Source: Alkaliphilus metalliredigens QYMF (GTDB lineage Bacteria; Bacillota; Clostridia; Peptostreptococcales; Natronincolaceae). Taken from it: DNA of 64,000 bases. The notes under the pieces are model-generated. The model was not told the origin of the DNA and searched no databases. It saw nothing but the letters and a program-made list of their open reading frames with translations. Below, one piece after another: positions 1 through 7,393 of this stretch (the stretch's first letter is position 1; each line of letters begins with the position of its first letter). Where the stretch lies: NCBI RefSeq assembly GCF_000016985.1, contig NC_009633.1:1364001-1428000 (forward strand), given 5' to 3'. The position numbers and the translations under genes are program-made.

Positions 1-28
1 TTGAGAAGGCAAAGCCCGACTAAGAAAA

Positions 29-225
29 AAACAAGAGATCAGCTTTTCTCTTTTTTAATTTTTAAAAATCTATCATATTCAGCCATTTGCTTATATAACA
101 AATGAATCATTGGAGTGATAACAACTAATATTAATATACCAAATAGATATAACTCTGGCATTATAAATATTCTAACCCCTCTAAAAAAAAGGTTGCCACT
201 TACATAAACTAATAAAGTTATAAAA
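29..225. repeat. 197-bp direct repeat, left copy (IS target duplication)
   Basis: Identical to 2329-2525 at a constant offset of 2300 bp, with identity ending exactly at the inverted repeats of the IS between them. It holds the 3' end of the membrane-protein gene at 2339-2788, including its stop codon. IS1634-family elements are known to make unusually long, variable target duplications, so I read this as a target site duplication. Confidence 0.9.
39..225 (-). pseudogene. Orphan 3' fragment of a membrane-protein gene
   Basis: This is the last ~62 codons of the membrane-protein gene at 2339-2788, copied by the target duplication. The open frame runs leftwards out of the IS inverted repeat and could start at an ATG inside the IS (up to 269), but there is no ribosome-binding site there. 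The encoded segment is the last transmembrane hairpin and charged tail of the parent protein. It is probably not a functional gene. Confidence 0.85.
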
Positions 226-241
226 CCTGACTTCGGAACAT
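226..241 (+). repeat. IS1634-family terminal inverted repeat, left
   Basis: CCTGACTTCGGAACAT. It matches the inverted right end with one difference at position 10 and abuts the left target duplication, which ends at 225. Confidence 0.9.
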
Positions 242-251
242 CATTCATAAT

Positions 252-296
252 AAAAAGTGCTGAAGCCATCTGTTTACAGAGGTTTCAGTACTTTTT
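252..296 (-). terminator. Terminator of the IS transposase gene
   Basis: On the minus strand a 16-base arm (AAAAAGTACTGAAACC) pairs, with two mismatches, with GGCTTCAGCACTTTTT and ends in a T run, 18 bases after the transposase stop codon. Plus-strand arms are 252-267 and 281-296, so it may also block read-in from outside. Confidence 0.75.
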
Positions 297-314
297 ATTT
301 TTGTTTTGCACTCA

Positions 315-2174
315 CTACATCTTTTTAATTATATTGGAGATTTCATTACTCAGTAGAACATTCTTTTCAATTTTAAATATGTCTTGGTTTATTTTGCTCT
401 TAAATAATTTGTCTGAGATCATATATAATTTGTCTACTTTGTAATCAATCTCATCTATAACAAACCCTTCTAGACCATTGATTATTTCATGGGTAGATAT
501 TTCAACGTTTTTCTCTTCTAATTTATACTCTAATACTCTCTGGATGACTAAGGCCAAATAACAAATTAAAAAATGTGACCGGATTCTTCGTTCTTTAAAG
601 TGATACACAGGTCTTGCTTTTAAATTTGTTTTTAATATTCTGAAGGACTCTTCAATTTTATACAGGGATTTATAAGCCACCATTATATCTGCTGGATTCA
701 TCTCTACTTTATTGGTAACGATGTAAAAATATCCGAAATTCTCTTGTTCTTGTTTAATTTTTTCTTCATCGATCTCAATGTTTATTTTCTCTTTAGGATT
801 ATCAACAGCTTTGTAATACTTGCTTTTAGATTTAGTTGTTGAATTAATTGTAAAATCTTTTATATTTTTTTTCGCTCTTTCAAGCATTTTATCTTGTTTA
901 AACATCTCCCGTTCTTTGTAGACATCTGAATATTTTTTTATGATTAATTCATCATAGGTTTCATCATTGTGACTCACTTTTCTTTTACTGGTGATATAGC
1001 CGCTTTTATATTTAGCCTCGGCTTTAGAAGTGATGTTCCAAGATGAATTGAATTTCTTCTCTTTTAGATCTTTAGGCACTGCACTGCCCTTAGAACCTAC
1101 AATGTAGTTAAGCCCTTTGCCACGGATCATTTCTAAGTTAGCCCTTGAATTTAAGCCTCTGTCAGCAACGATAATAATTTCTTTTATGGTGTAATTATTT
1201 AATATATCGTCAATGACCTCTTTCATGGTATGTAATTCATGTTTGTTGCCTTTGAAAAGCCTATAGGAAATAGGGATGCCATTTGTGTCTATTAATAAAC
1301 CCATAACCACTTGTGTTTCATTTCTTTTATTATCCTTACTCATGCCTCTTTCTCTAAAACCGTCTTCATCAAAAGACTCAAAGTAATAGGTTGTGCAGTC
1401 ATAAAAGGCTAAAGATATATTTCTTTCTGGAACAATCTTTTCCATATGTTTATTGAGATGTTTGAAAAGTTTGTTTTCATTCATTTCAAAATTACTATCA
1501 TAAGACGTTATTAGTTCTTCTAATTCGTGAGAGGTATTGTTTATGTTAGTTTCTAATATTTTTTTAGCCTCTGAATCAACGGTATCTAAGAGAATCTCCA
1601 TATCGTTTATGACTTGAATGCCATCTTGTAACGCTTTAGATTTATGTTTATTAAATCCAGAAAAAACATCCAAAGAGGAATAAATATTATCGTTATTTAC
1701 AAAATTAAAATCATACAGGAAATCATCCTTTCTAGTAGCTACTTCAAGCTTACTAGAAGGATTGAATAATCTACCAAGTACTTGATAGAACATCATATCG
1801 CTAAAAGAATAATCAAGTTTAGAGTCTTTGACCATCTTAGAAAAGAAACTTTGTAATTCCAATTGGTTAAAGATTTCTAAGTATGGTAGATAGCCAATAT
1901 TTTTATGCTTAAGAGAAAGCTTATCTTTTGACATGGATACAATAAAATCTTCAAAGTTTTCAAATCCTCGAGAAGCTTCATCTAGTCTAATCATTTCTTT
2001 TAGCTCAGCTTCAGCTTGCACAAGAGCTTTCTTACCTGATTTAGAATCCAAATCATGAGTACCAAAACCTTTAATCTGAATTTTTTTTGATTTCTTAGTT
2101 TCAGGATCTCTAATCCCCTTAGCAATTGATATGAAATACTTACCATTTGGTCTTTTAGATTTACTAATATACAT
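315..2174 (-). CDS. IS1634-family DDE transposase
   Basis: Transposase of about 619 residues for the surrounding IS, a cut-and-paste DDE enzyme of the IS4-like superfamily. Visible catalytic blocks are FYDCTTYYFES (first Asp near residue 259), VADRGLNSRANL (second Asp near 338) and YKIEESFRILKTNLKARP (Glu near 508), followed by the RPVYHFKERRIRSH stretch typical of IS1634-type enzymes. The N-terminus MYISKSKRPNGKYF is also typical. I chose the ATG at 2174 because GGAGG lies 8 bases upstream; an in-frame ATG five codons earlier (2189) has a poorer site. The frame is intact, so the enzyme may be functional. Confidence 0.93.
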   Translation of the reverse strand: MYISKSKRPNGKYFISIAKGIRDPETKKSKKIQIKGFGTHDLDSKSGKKALVQAEAELKEMIRLDEASRGFENFEDFIVSMSKDKLSLKHKNIGYLPYLEIFNQLELQSFFSKMVKDSKLDYSFSDMMFYQVLGRLFNPSSKLEVATRKDDFLYDFNFVNNDNIYSSLDVFSGFNKHKSKALQDGIQVINDMEILLDTVDSEAKKILETNINNTSHELEELITSYDSNFEMNENKLFKHLNKHMEKIVPERNISLAFYDCTTYYFESFDEDGFRERGMSKDNKRNETQVVMGLLIDTNGIPISYRLFKGNKHELHTMKEVIDDILNNYTIKEIIIVADRGLNSRANLEMIRGKGLNYIVGSKGSAVPKDLKEKKFNSSWNITSKAEAKYKSGYITSKRKVSHNDETYDELIIKKYSDVYKEREMFKQDKMLERAKKNIKDFTINSTTKSKSKYYKAVDNPKEKINIEIDEEKIKQEQENFGYFYIVTNKVEMNPADIMVAYKSLYKIEESFRILKTNLKARPVYHFKERRIRSHFLICYLALVIQRVLEYKLEEKNVEISTHEIINGLEGFVIDEIDYKVDKLYMISDKLFKSKINQDIFKIEKNVLLSNEISNIIKKM

Positions 2175-2312
2175 GCACAATCCCTCCATAAAATCCCTCT
2201 AACTACATTATACATCATATTATTCACCACGACAAGTCGTGGGCGTAAATAAACAAAAAAATAATGAGAAATGTTCAAATTTAAACATTTACTCATCATT
2301 TGTTCTGAATTT

Positions 2313-2328
2313 ATGTTCTGAAGTCAGG
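2313..2328 (-). repeat. IS1634-family terminal inverted repeat, right
   Basis: ATGTTCTGAAGTCAGG on the plus strand, complementary in reverse to the left end except for one base. A partial internal echo, TGTTCTGAATT, lies at about 2300-2310, just inside it. The right target duplication begins at 2329. Confidence 0.9.
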
Positions 2329-2525
2329 AAACAAGAGATCAGCTTTTCTCTTTTTTAATTTTTAAAAATCTATCATATTCAGCCATTTGCTTATATAACA
2401 AATGAATCATTGGAGTGATAACAACTAATATTAATATACCAAATAGATATAACTCTGGCATTATAAATATTCTAACCCCTCTAAAAAAAAGGTTGCCACT
2501 TACATAAACTAATAAAGTTATAAAA
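2329..2525. repeat. 197-bp direct repeat, right copy (IS target duplication)
   Basis: Second copy of 29-225, identical base for base. It contains the 3' end of the membrane-protein gene that starts at 2788, so the gene still has its own C-terminus and stop codon despite the insertion. Confidence 0.9.
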
Positions 2526-2788
2526 TAAACTGAAAGATACTTGATGTACTTGGGTATATGCTTTCTTATCAATACTTTTATATAAAGCAATTCAATTATA
2601 ATTGATGTGATGACGGCAATACATATTGAAAAAATATACGATGAAGGCTCTTGAAAAAATGTATTTCCAGATATCCAATCAATAAAAAAAGCAATTAGCA
2701 CACCAGTCAATAATGATAGTAGAATATAAATAGGACAAGTTAAATTGAGTTTTCTTTCATGTTTGATGTATAATAAATAAACAAACAA
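2339..2788 (-). CDS. Small multi-pass membrane protein, 5' end probably lost
   Basis: About 149 residues with four hydrophobic segments (roughly residues 20-36, 48-70, 86-104 and 111-130) and a charged C-terminus (KIKKEKS). I do not recognise the family. The only early start is a TTG at 2788 with no convincing ribosome-binding site, and the first residues read through the upstream edge of the IS3-family remnant at 2803. The native 5' end was therefore probably replaced when that element inserted. The 3' end was preserved by the long IS1634-type target duplication. Expression and function are doubtful. Confidence 0.5.
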   Translation of the reverse strand: MFVYLLYIKHERKLNLTCPIYILLSLLTGVLIAFFIDWISGNTFFQEPSSYIFSICIAVITSIIIELLYIKVLIRKHIPKYIKYLSVYFITLLVYVSGNLFFRGVRIFIMPELYLFGILILVVITPMIHLLYKQMAEYDRFLKIKKEKS

Positions 2789-2802
2789 AGGAGACGAAAT
2801 TT

Positions 2803-3096
2803 ATGGGAAAGCAAAACAAACATTATGATGCTGAATTCAAACAGGATGCAGTTAATTACTATTACTCATCGGGTAAAACAGGAGACCAAGTTGCAAAAGA
2901 ATTAAAAATATGAAAATCTACTTTGAGCAAGTGGATCCGGGATGCAAAAAATAATGAGGGTATTGTTCAACATCGAGGATCTGGAAATTACAGCTCTGAC
3001 ATAGAGAAAGAAAATGCACGTTTGAAAAAAGAATTGCGAGATTCACAAAACGCATTGAATATTTTAAAAAAGGCTATAAGCATACTGAACGATTAG
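2803..3096 (+). pseudogene. IS3-family orfA (helix-turn-helix subunit), broken by an in-frame TGA
   Basis: ATG at 2803 follows AAGGAGACGAAATTT. The reading MGKQNKHYDAEFKQDAVNYY leads into a transposase helix-turn-helix and a C-terminal leucine-zipper-like stretch (ENARLKKELRDSQNALNILK). Codon 37 is TGA (2911-2913), probably a mutated TGG. The frame then continues to TAG at 3094-3096. A slippery A6G heptamer, AAAAAAG at 3066-3072, is the classical IS3-family site for -1 frameshifting into orfB. Confidence 0.88.
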
Positions 3097-3679
3097 CTGA
3101 AAATATCTATAAGAGTGTAGATGAAGCTACTAAGAAACGCAAAATTTCAGTTAGCAGTGTGCTTAAAATTATCGGCGTTTCGACAACTGGTTATTACAGC
3201 TTTAAAAAGCGAAAGCCTTCAAAACAGAGTATTCGCAAGCAAGAAGTAAAGAAAGAAATTGTTGAGATATATAACGAATCAAAGCAAATTTATGGAGCAC
3301 CCAAAATCACAGAAACATTGCTCTCAAGAGGGCACACCATTGCTGAGAAGACTGTAGGCAACTATATGCGAGAAGAAGGCATAAAAGCTATATGGGTAAC
3401 TCGTTATGTTAGAACAACAATTGCTCCTGATTTTGATACTAAACTTAAAAATATACTTAATAGAGAGTTTAACCCCACTTCTCCAAACACGATTTGGGTA
3501 ACTGATTATCCCGATGTCGGGATAAGATTGATATTACTTACATTGAAACCCCTACAGGCTTTGTTTATATGACCGCTATAATAGATTGGAGTACTAGATT
3601 TATAGTCGGGTACACAATCAGTAATACTTTACAAGCAGATGTTGTAGTAAGAACCGTTAAACAAGCAATAAAGACCTAG
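3066..3679 (+). pseudogene. IS3-family orfB (integrase core), frameshifted and truncated
   Basis: From the slippery site the -1 frame reads KKGYKHTERLAENIYKSV, then an HTH_21-like region (KQIYGAPKITETLLSRGHTI) and the start of the rve integrase core, FNPTSPNTIWVTD, which carries the first catalytic Asp. Directly after that Asp codon a 26-bp insert (3507-3532) shifts the frame. The native continuation ITYIETPTGFVYMTAIIDWS resumes at 3533. The gene stops at TAG 3677-3679, well before the second Asp and Glu of the DDE triad, so it is dead. Confidence 0.88.
3506..3525. repeat. Palindrome inside a 26-bp insert in orfB
   Basis: TTATCCCGATGTCGGGATAA has 9-bp perfect arms around a central TG. It lies within the extra 26 bases 3507-3532, which are bounded by GAT on both sides (3504-3506 and 3530-3532), consistent with a 3-bp duplication or slippage. 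Confidence 0.8.
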
Positions 3680-3972
3680 TGAAATGTATTATTCAACAGA
3701 AAAAATCGCTGCATAGCGTTAAAACAAGAAGGAAGGTTTATCTTAGAAAATTCGATTTCGTGTCTTGACAAGCGTGCACATTATACTTTTTGGTGTACCT
3801 ATCATCGGAAATTGGATATGGATTTTTCATTTTACTTTAACTTATTCAAGATTTCATTTAATTATACATTTTAAAGGATATTAAATGCTTATGAAGAATA
3901 ATATAATTCAAACTACTTTAGGGAATGAATTACCATAGGAGTAGGAAATGATTCATAACGGGGGATGAAGAC
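3680..3972. other. Intergenic stretch with no supported gene
   Basis: AT-rich DNA between the truncated IS3-family remnant and the acetyltransferase pseudogene. Short frames are present, but none has a ribosome-binding site and a recognisable product. It probably contains further insertion-element debris. Confidence 0.5.
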
Positions 3973-4189
3973 ATGAAAGAAATTAAATTAAAGGATGGAA
4001 TATTTAATTCAATGGGGTGAAACTTCAGAGATAATAGGTAAAATAAACTTGAGGGTGAGAACAGATAATGTATCAGCAATTCATCTATATGAAAAAATGG
4101 GCTTTCAAATAGAAGGAACAATAACAAGAGAGTTCAAGATAAACGATACTTATTATGATGCCCTCTTCATGGGGTTAGTGATTGATTAA
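3973..4189 (+). pseudogene. GNAT-family acetyltransferase remnant
   Basis: An ATG at 3973 with a GGGGGATG site upstream begins MKEIKLKDG, but this frame stops after 15 codons. Another frame from about 3995 to 4189 encodes the C-terminal part of a GNAT N-acetyltransferase, including the acetyl-CoA-site helix and following strand (NVSAIHLYEKMGFQIEGT). About 100 residues of the normal ~165-residue fold are missing, so I read it as a gene collapsed by an internal deletion plus frameshift. A functional small peptide is unlikely. Confidence 0.75.
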
Positions 4190-4233
4190 TATGATACATA
4201 GTGACAAAATCAAGGGGGGTAAAACCTCTACAT

Positions 4234-4274
4234 GGCAGGACAATGGTTAATGCACCGGAGGATTACCAACTGCC
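4234..4274 (+). promoter_or_regulatory. Stem-loop in the leader of murJ
   Basis: GGCAG (4234-4238) pairs with CTGCC (4270-4274), and inside it TGGT (4244-4247) pairs with ACCA (4265-4268), about 80 bases before the murJ start. The 4205-4312 stretch is richer in G and C than its surroundings. I cannot match it to a known riboswitch class. Confidence 0.35.
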
Positions 4275-4354
4275 GTCATAATTGGTAAGTGGGCGATACA
4301 GAGAATCCCTAAGTGGGAAAAATAATAGTAAATGAAAAGAAAGAAGGCAACCAA

Positions 4355-5914
4355 ATGTCAGTAGCACGAAAAACTGCTAAGTCTGCCATGACGATTATGG
4401 TATTTCTATTGTTCAGTAGGTTTCTTGGTTTTTTAAGAGAGCAGCTCATTGCAGCTCGATATGGAGCTGGGGTGGAAGCGGATGCTTATTTTATTGCGGT
4501 GGCAGCCAGTACTTTTTTAGGGGCGGCTATCAATGCAGTTTTACATACTACCCTGATTCCTATTTTTTCGGAGATAGAAGAGAAAAAAGGGAAGCAGGCC
4601 AAAATTCAACACATGAATAATATTCTCAATGTTGTTGTCTTGGCGATGCTAGGTCTTACGATTATTGGGTGGATTGGATCCCCTTATATTATTAGAGTGA
4701 TGGCTAGGGGGTTTGAGGGAGAACAATTTCAGTTAGCAGTAACGCTAAATCGAATTGGATTCCCCATTATCATTTCTATCGGAATGGCATCGGTTTTGAC
4801 AGGATTTCTACAAAGCAATGGAAAGTTTGGGGTTCCAGCTGCTACGGGTATCCCGATGAACATCGTTTTTATTGGTTTTTTAGTATTCTTAGCCCGCTCC
4901 TATGGGATAGAAGGACTCATGGTGGCCTCCCTAGTAGGCTGGTTTACGACGGTATTAATACAAATGCCATCATCATATAAATTAGGGTACGCTTATCAAT
5001 GGCGACTTGACTTAAATGACCCATATTTAAAAAAGGTACTTATCTTAGCAGGACCCATTGTAATCGGAACCGCAGTCCAGCAGTTGAACACAATTATTGA
5101 TAGAAGTTTGGCTTCTGGGCTAGAGGTAGGAAGTATTTCTGCACTGAATTTTGCCAGTAAGGTAGATACCTTAGTGATTGCTCTGTTTGTATCTGCAATT
5201 ACAACGGCAATTTTTCCCACTCTTGCCCAGGAATATGGAAAGCAAAATATTTCTGGAGTGAAGAATGTAATGGGCCATGGAATCAATATGATTTTATTGA
5301 TTATGGTGCCTGCTACAGTAGGTATCATAGTTTTGGCGCGTCCATTAATTCAAGTATTATTTGAGCGTGGTGAATTTACAGCTCGGGGAACTGAGATGAC
5401 TGCTATTGCCTTGGGCTTTTATTGTGTAGGGCTAGTGGGCTTTAGTATCAGGGAATTGCTCAGCAAGGTATTTTATGCAATGCACGATACACGAACGCCT
5501 ATGATTAATGGGGTGATTGCAGTTGGCATTAATATTATCTTTAACTTTCTTTTGATTGGTCCATTGAAGCATGGAGGTCTAGCATTGGCCACCAGTATAT
5601 CTGGTCTAACATCTGCTGTTTTATTGGCCGTAAACCTGAAAAAAAGATTGGGTAAAATCGGGGGTAGAAATATAATCATTAGTTTCTTAAAAGTTAGTTT
5701 TGCAGCCTTAATGATGGGAGTTATGGTATATTTAACTCATCAGGTGACTAGTGGGTATTTGTACGGAAGTTTTTTGTTAAGTGTCACTAGTTTGGGTATA
5801 ACCGTATTGGTAGGATTTTTGGTGTACTTTGCACTGTGCTATTTTTTAAAGGTAAGGGAATTTCATATCCTACTAAATCAGTTGATGGGAAAGGTTAGGG
5901 GAACTTTGAACTAA
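4355..5914 (+). CDS. murJ: Lipid II flippase MurJ (MviN family)
   Basis: Polytopic inner-membrane protein of about 519 residues, the usual MurJ length, with about 14 transmembrane segments. Family hallmarks are the N-terminal FSRFLGFLREQLIAARYGAG stretch with its conserved Arg residues and the repeated MVF/MOP exporter fold. MurJ flips lipid-linked peptidoglycan precursors across the membrane. The frame is open from 4313, but the likely start is the ATG at 4355 (MSVARKTAKS), preceded by AGAAGG. It stands next to a MazG-like gene 19 bp downstream. In spore-formers such paralogues can also be stage-specific flippases, which the sequence cannot resolve. Confidence 0.88.
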   Translation: MSVARKTAKSAMTIMVFLLFSRFLGFLREQLIAARYGAGVEADAYFIAVAASTFLGAAINAVLHTTLIPIFSEIEEKKGKQAKIQHMNNILNVVVLAMLGLTIIGWIGSPYIIRVMARGFEGEQFQLAVTLNRIGFPIIISIGMASVLTGFLQSNGKFGVPAATGIPMNIVFIGFLVFLARSYGIEGLMVASLVGWFTTVLIQMPSSYKLGYAYQWRLDLNDPYLKKVLILAGPIVIGTAVQQLNTIIDRSLASGLEVGSISALNFASKVDTLVIALFVSAITTAIFPTLAQEYGKQNISGVKNVMGHGINMILLIMVPATVGIIVLARPLIQVLFERGEFTARGTEMTAIALGFYCVGLVGFSIRELLSKVFYAMHDTRTPMINGVIAVGINIIFNFLLIGPLKHGGLALATSISGLTSAVLLAVNLKKRLGKIGGRNIIISFLKVSFAALMMGVMVYLTHQVTSGYLYGSFLLSVTSLGITVLVGFLVYFALCYFLKVREFHILLNQLMGKVRGTLN

Positions 5915-5933
5915 TAAATGAAGGGGTGGCAAC

Positions 5934-6320
5934 TTGAAAAACACAATTAATTTAAAAACAATTTCTCTTCCTCAGTTAAATGGTCTATGTCCAACGCTTG
6001 AATCTACTGCGCTTAAAATAGCAGAGGAAAATGGAGAGTTATGTAGAGCAATCGGAAAATTCAGGGGATTAAGTGGAGAAAGAGATACACTAGAGACCCA
6101 AGAGGCATTTAAGGAAGTGGCAAAGGAACTATTAGATGTTGCACAAACTTCTTTTACAATGATGTTTTTATTAGAAAAAGAGCATGGGATCGATATTGAG
6201 TCTTATATAGAAGAGCATATAGAAAAACTAATTAAAAAGGGTTATATCAATACTGGTTTAGCAGAAGAGGAAAGTGCTTGTAAATTAGAAGGGCTACCAA
6301 AAAAATTAAGAGAAGAATAA
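5934..6320 (+). CDS. MazG-like nucleotide pyrophosphohydrolase
   Basis: About 128 residues with the all-alpha NTP-PPase fold: EENGEL (EExxE, near residues 31-36) and KELLDVAQT (ExxD, near 74-82) supply the Mg2+-binding acidic residues. Members hydrolyse (d)NTPs or modified nucleotides to monophosphates; the exact substrate cannot be read from the sequence. The start is TTG at 5934 behind AAGGGGTGG. It follows murJ closely and ends at a strong bidirectional terminator, so the two are probably co-transcribed. Confidence 0.75.
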   Translation: MKNTINLKTISLPQLNGLCPTLESTALKIAEENGELCRAIGKFRGLSGERDTLETQEAFKEVAKELLDVAQTSFTMMFLLEKEHGIDIESYIEEHIEKLIKKGYINTGLAEEESACKLEGLPKKLREE

Positions 6321-6373
6321 AGAAGACCAAAAGGTGTGTCATTCCTATTAGGGAGACACACTTTTGGTCTTCT
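6321..6373. terminator. Bidirectional terminator between the MazG-like gene and icd
   Basis: AGAAGACCAAAAGGTGTGTC pairs with GACACACTTTTGGTCTTCT with a single bulged G and a 14-base loop. It separates two converging genes and can serve both. Confidence 0.9.
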
Positions 6374-6382
6374 AATAAATAA

Positions 6383-7393
6383 TTAATGATTTTTACTTTT
6401 AATATACTGACATATTGCCTCGGTCATATCCTTGGTGGTAGCTGTACCCCCGATATCACTTGTAGTATATCTACCCTCCTTGATAACGAATTCTACAGCT
6501 TGGCGGATTCGTTTTGCAGCGGATTCCTCTCCTATATAATCTAGCATCATGGTGGCGGAGAGAATGCAAGCTGTCGGGTTTGCCATGTTTTTTCCCGCGA
6601 TCAAGGGAGCACTACCATGAACGGCCTCAAAGATAGCGATATCGTCTCCTATGTTGGCACCGGGAACAAGTCCTAAACCACCTACTAATCCAGCCGCTAA
6701 ATCAGAAATAATGTCACCGTAAAGGTTTGGGAGTACCAGCACATCATATCTTTCGGGGTACATGACCAGCTGCATGCACATATTATCTACGATGACCTCT
6801 TCGTATTCAATTTCTGGATATTCTTTTGCCACACTTCGTATGCAGTCTAAAAATAACCCATCGGAAATTTTCATGATATTAGCCTTATGAACAGCTGTGA
6901 CTTTCTTGCGTTTATGCTTTCTGGCATATTCAAAGGCTGACTTTCCAATTCGCTTAGATGCTTTTTCGGTAATCACCTTGATGGCTTCTGCTACACCCTC
7001 GGTAACCAAATGCTCGATACCACAATATAAGCCTTCGGTATTTTCTCTAAAAATGACTAAATCAATATTATCAAAGGGCGTTTTAATACCGGACATACTT
7101 TTTACCGGTCGAACATTGGCATAAGTATTATATTTTTGTCTTAGGGTAACATTAATACTTTTAAACCCTGTGCCAATAGGGGTTGTGATGGGTCCTTTGA
7201 ATGCAATTTTGTTTTTTGAAATACTGTCTATTAGTTCATCGGGAATGTATTGACCAGTTTCAAGATAAGCAGTTTCTCCGCCATTGACGACCTCCCAATC
7301 AATTGCCACATTAGCAGCCTCGATGACCCTTTGTACTGCTGTGGTGACCTCGACCCCAATGCCGTCTCCTGGTATCAGTGTAATTGTTTTCAT
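6383..7393 (-). CDS. icd: NAD-dependent isocitrate dehydrogenase
   Basis: 336-residue beta-decarboxylating dehydrogenase converting isocitrate to 2-oxoglutarate, of the short NAD-type (IDH3-like) class. Visible motifs are the N-terminal LIPGDGIGVEV, the substrate loop KSINVTLRQKYNTYANVRP (the S-x-N-x-x-LR pattern favours isocitrate over isopropylmalate), FRENTEGLYCGIEH, NLYGDIISDLAAGLVGG for metal binding, and HGSAPLIAGKNMANPTA, which lacks the Lys/Tyr pair of NADP enzymes. The ATG directly follows the aconitase stop codon, indicating translational coupling. Homoisocitrate dehydrogenase is a possible alternative given the first gene of the operon. Confidence 0.85.
   Translation of the reverse strand: MKTITLIPGDGIGVEVTTAVQRVIEAANVAIDWEVVNGGETAYLETGQYIPDELIDSISKNKIAFKGPITTPIGTGFKSINVTLRQKYNTYANVRPVKSMSGIKTPFDNIDLVIFRENTEGLYCGIEHLVTEGVAEAIKVITEKASKRIGKSAFEYARKHKRKKVTAVHKANIMKISDGLFLDCIRSVAKEYPEIEYEEVIVDNMCMQLVMYPERYDVLVLPNLYGDIISDLAAGLVGGLGLVPGANIGDDIAIFEAVHGSAPLIAGKNMANPTACILSATMMLDYIGEESAAKRIRQAVEFVIKEGRYTTSDIGGTATTKDMTEAICQYIKSKNH

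Larger units (their letters stand above)
226..2328 (-). mobile_element. IS1634-family insertion sequence (2103 bp)
   Basis: One transposase gene is bounded by 16-bp terminal inverted repeats, CCTGACTTCGGAACAT at 226-241 and the complement of CCTGACTTCAGAACAT at 2313-2328 (15 of 16 match). Both ends abut the 197-bp direct repeat exactly. The transposase is uninterrupted and a terminator lies between its stop codon and the left end, so the element looks complete and possibly active. Family assignment rests on the transposase motifs, the length and the very long direct repeats. Confidence 0.92.
2803..3679 (+). mobile_element. Degenerate IS3-family element (IS150-like)
   Basis: orfA and orfB remnants are arranged as in IS3-family elements with a -1 frameshift signal. 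Three lesions kill it: an in-frame TGA in orfA, a 26-bp insertion in the catalytic core of orfB, and loss of the 3' half of orfB including its last catalytic residues and the right terminal repeat. I could not place the left terminal repeat with confidence; it should lie within about 60 bp upstream of 2803. Confidence 0.85.

Noticed and set aside
39-269. 76-residue membrane-protein frame starting inside the IS
   Set aside because: It is the duplicated 3' end of the 2339-2788 gene fused to IS sequence; no ribosome-binding site, so listed as a fragment only.
2911-2913. Possible selenocysteine (TGA) codon in orfA
   Set aside because: No SECIS-like hairpin follows and the gene is already dead by two other lesions; a plain nonsense mutation is simpler.
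3680-3890. Weak similarity of a translated frame (HYTFWCTYHRKL) to IS200/IS605 TnpA
   Set aside because: Too short and without the HUH motif; not enough to call an element.
4205-4312. Cobalamin, THF or c-di-GMP riboswitch before murJ
   Set aside because: Conserved core elements of those classes are not present; only generic stems.
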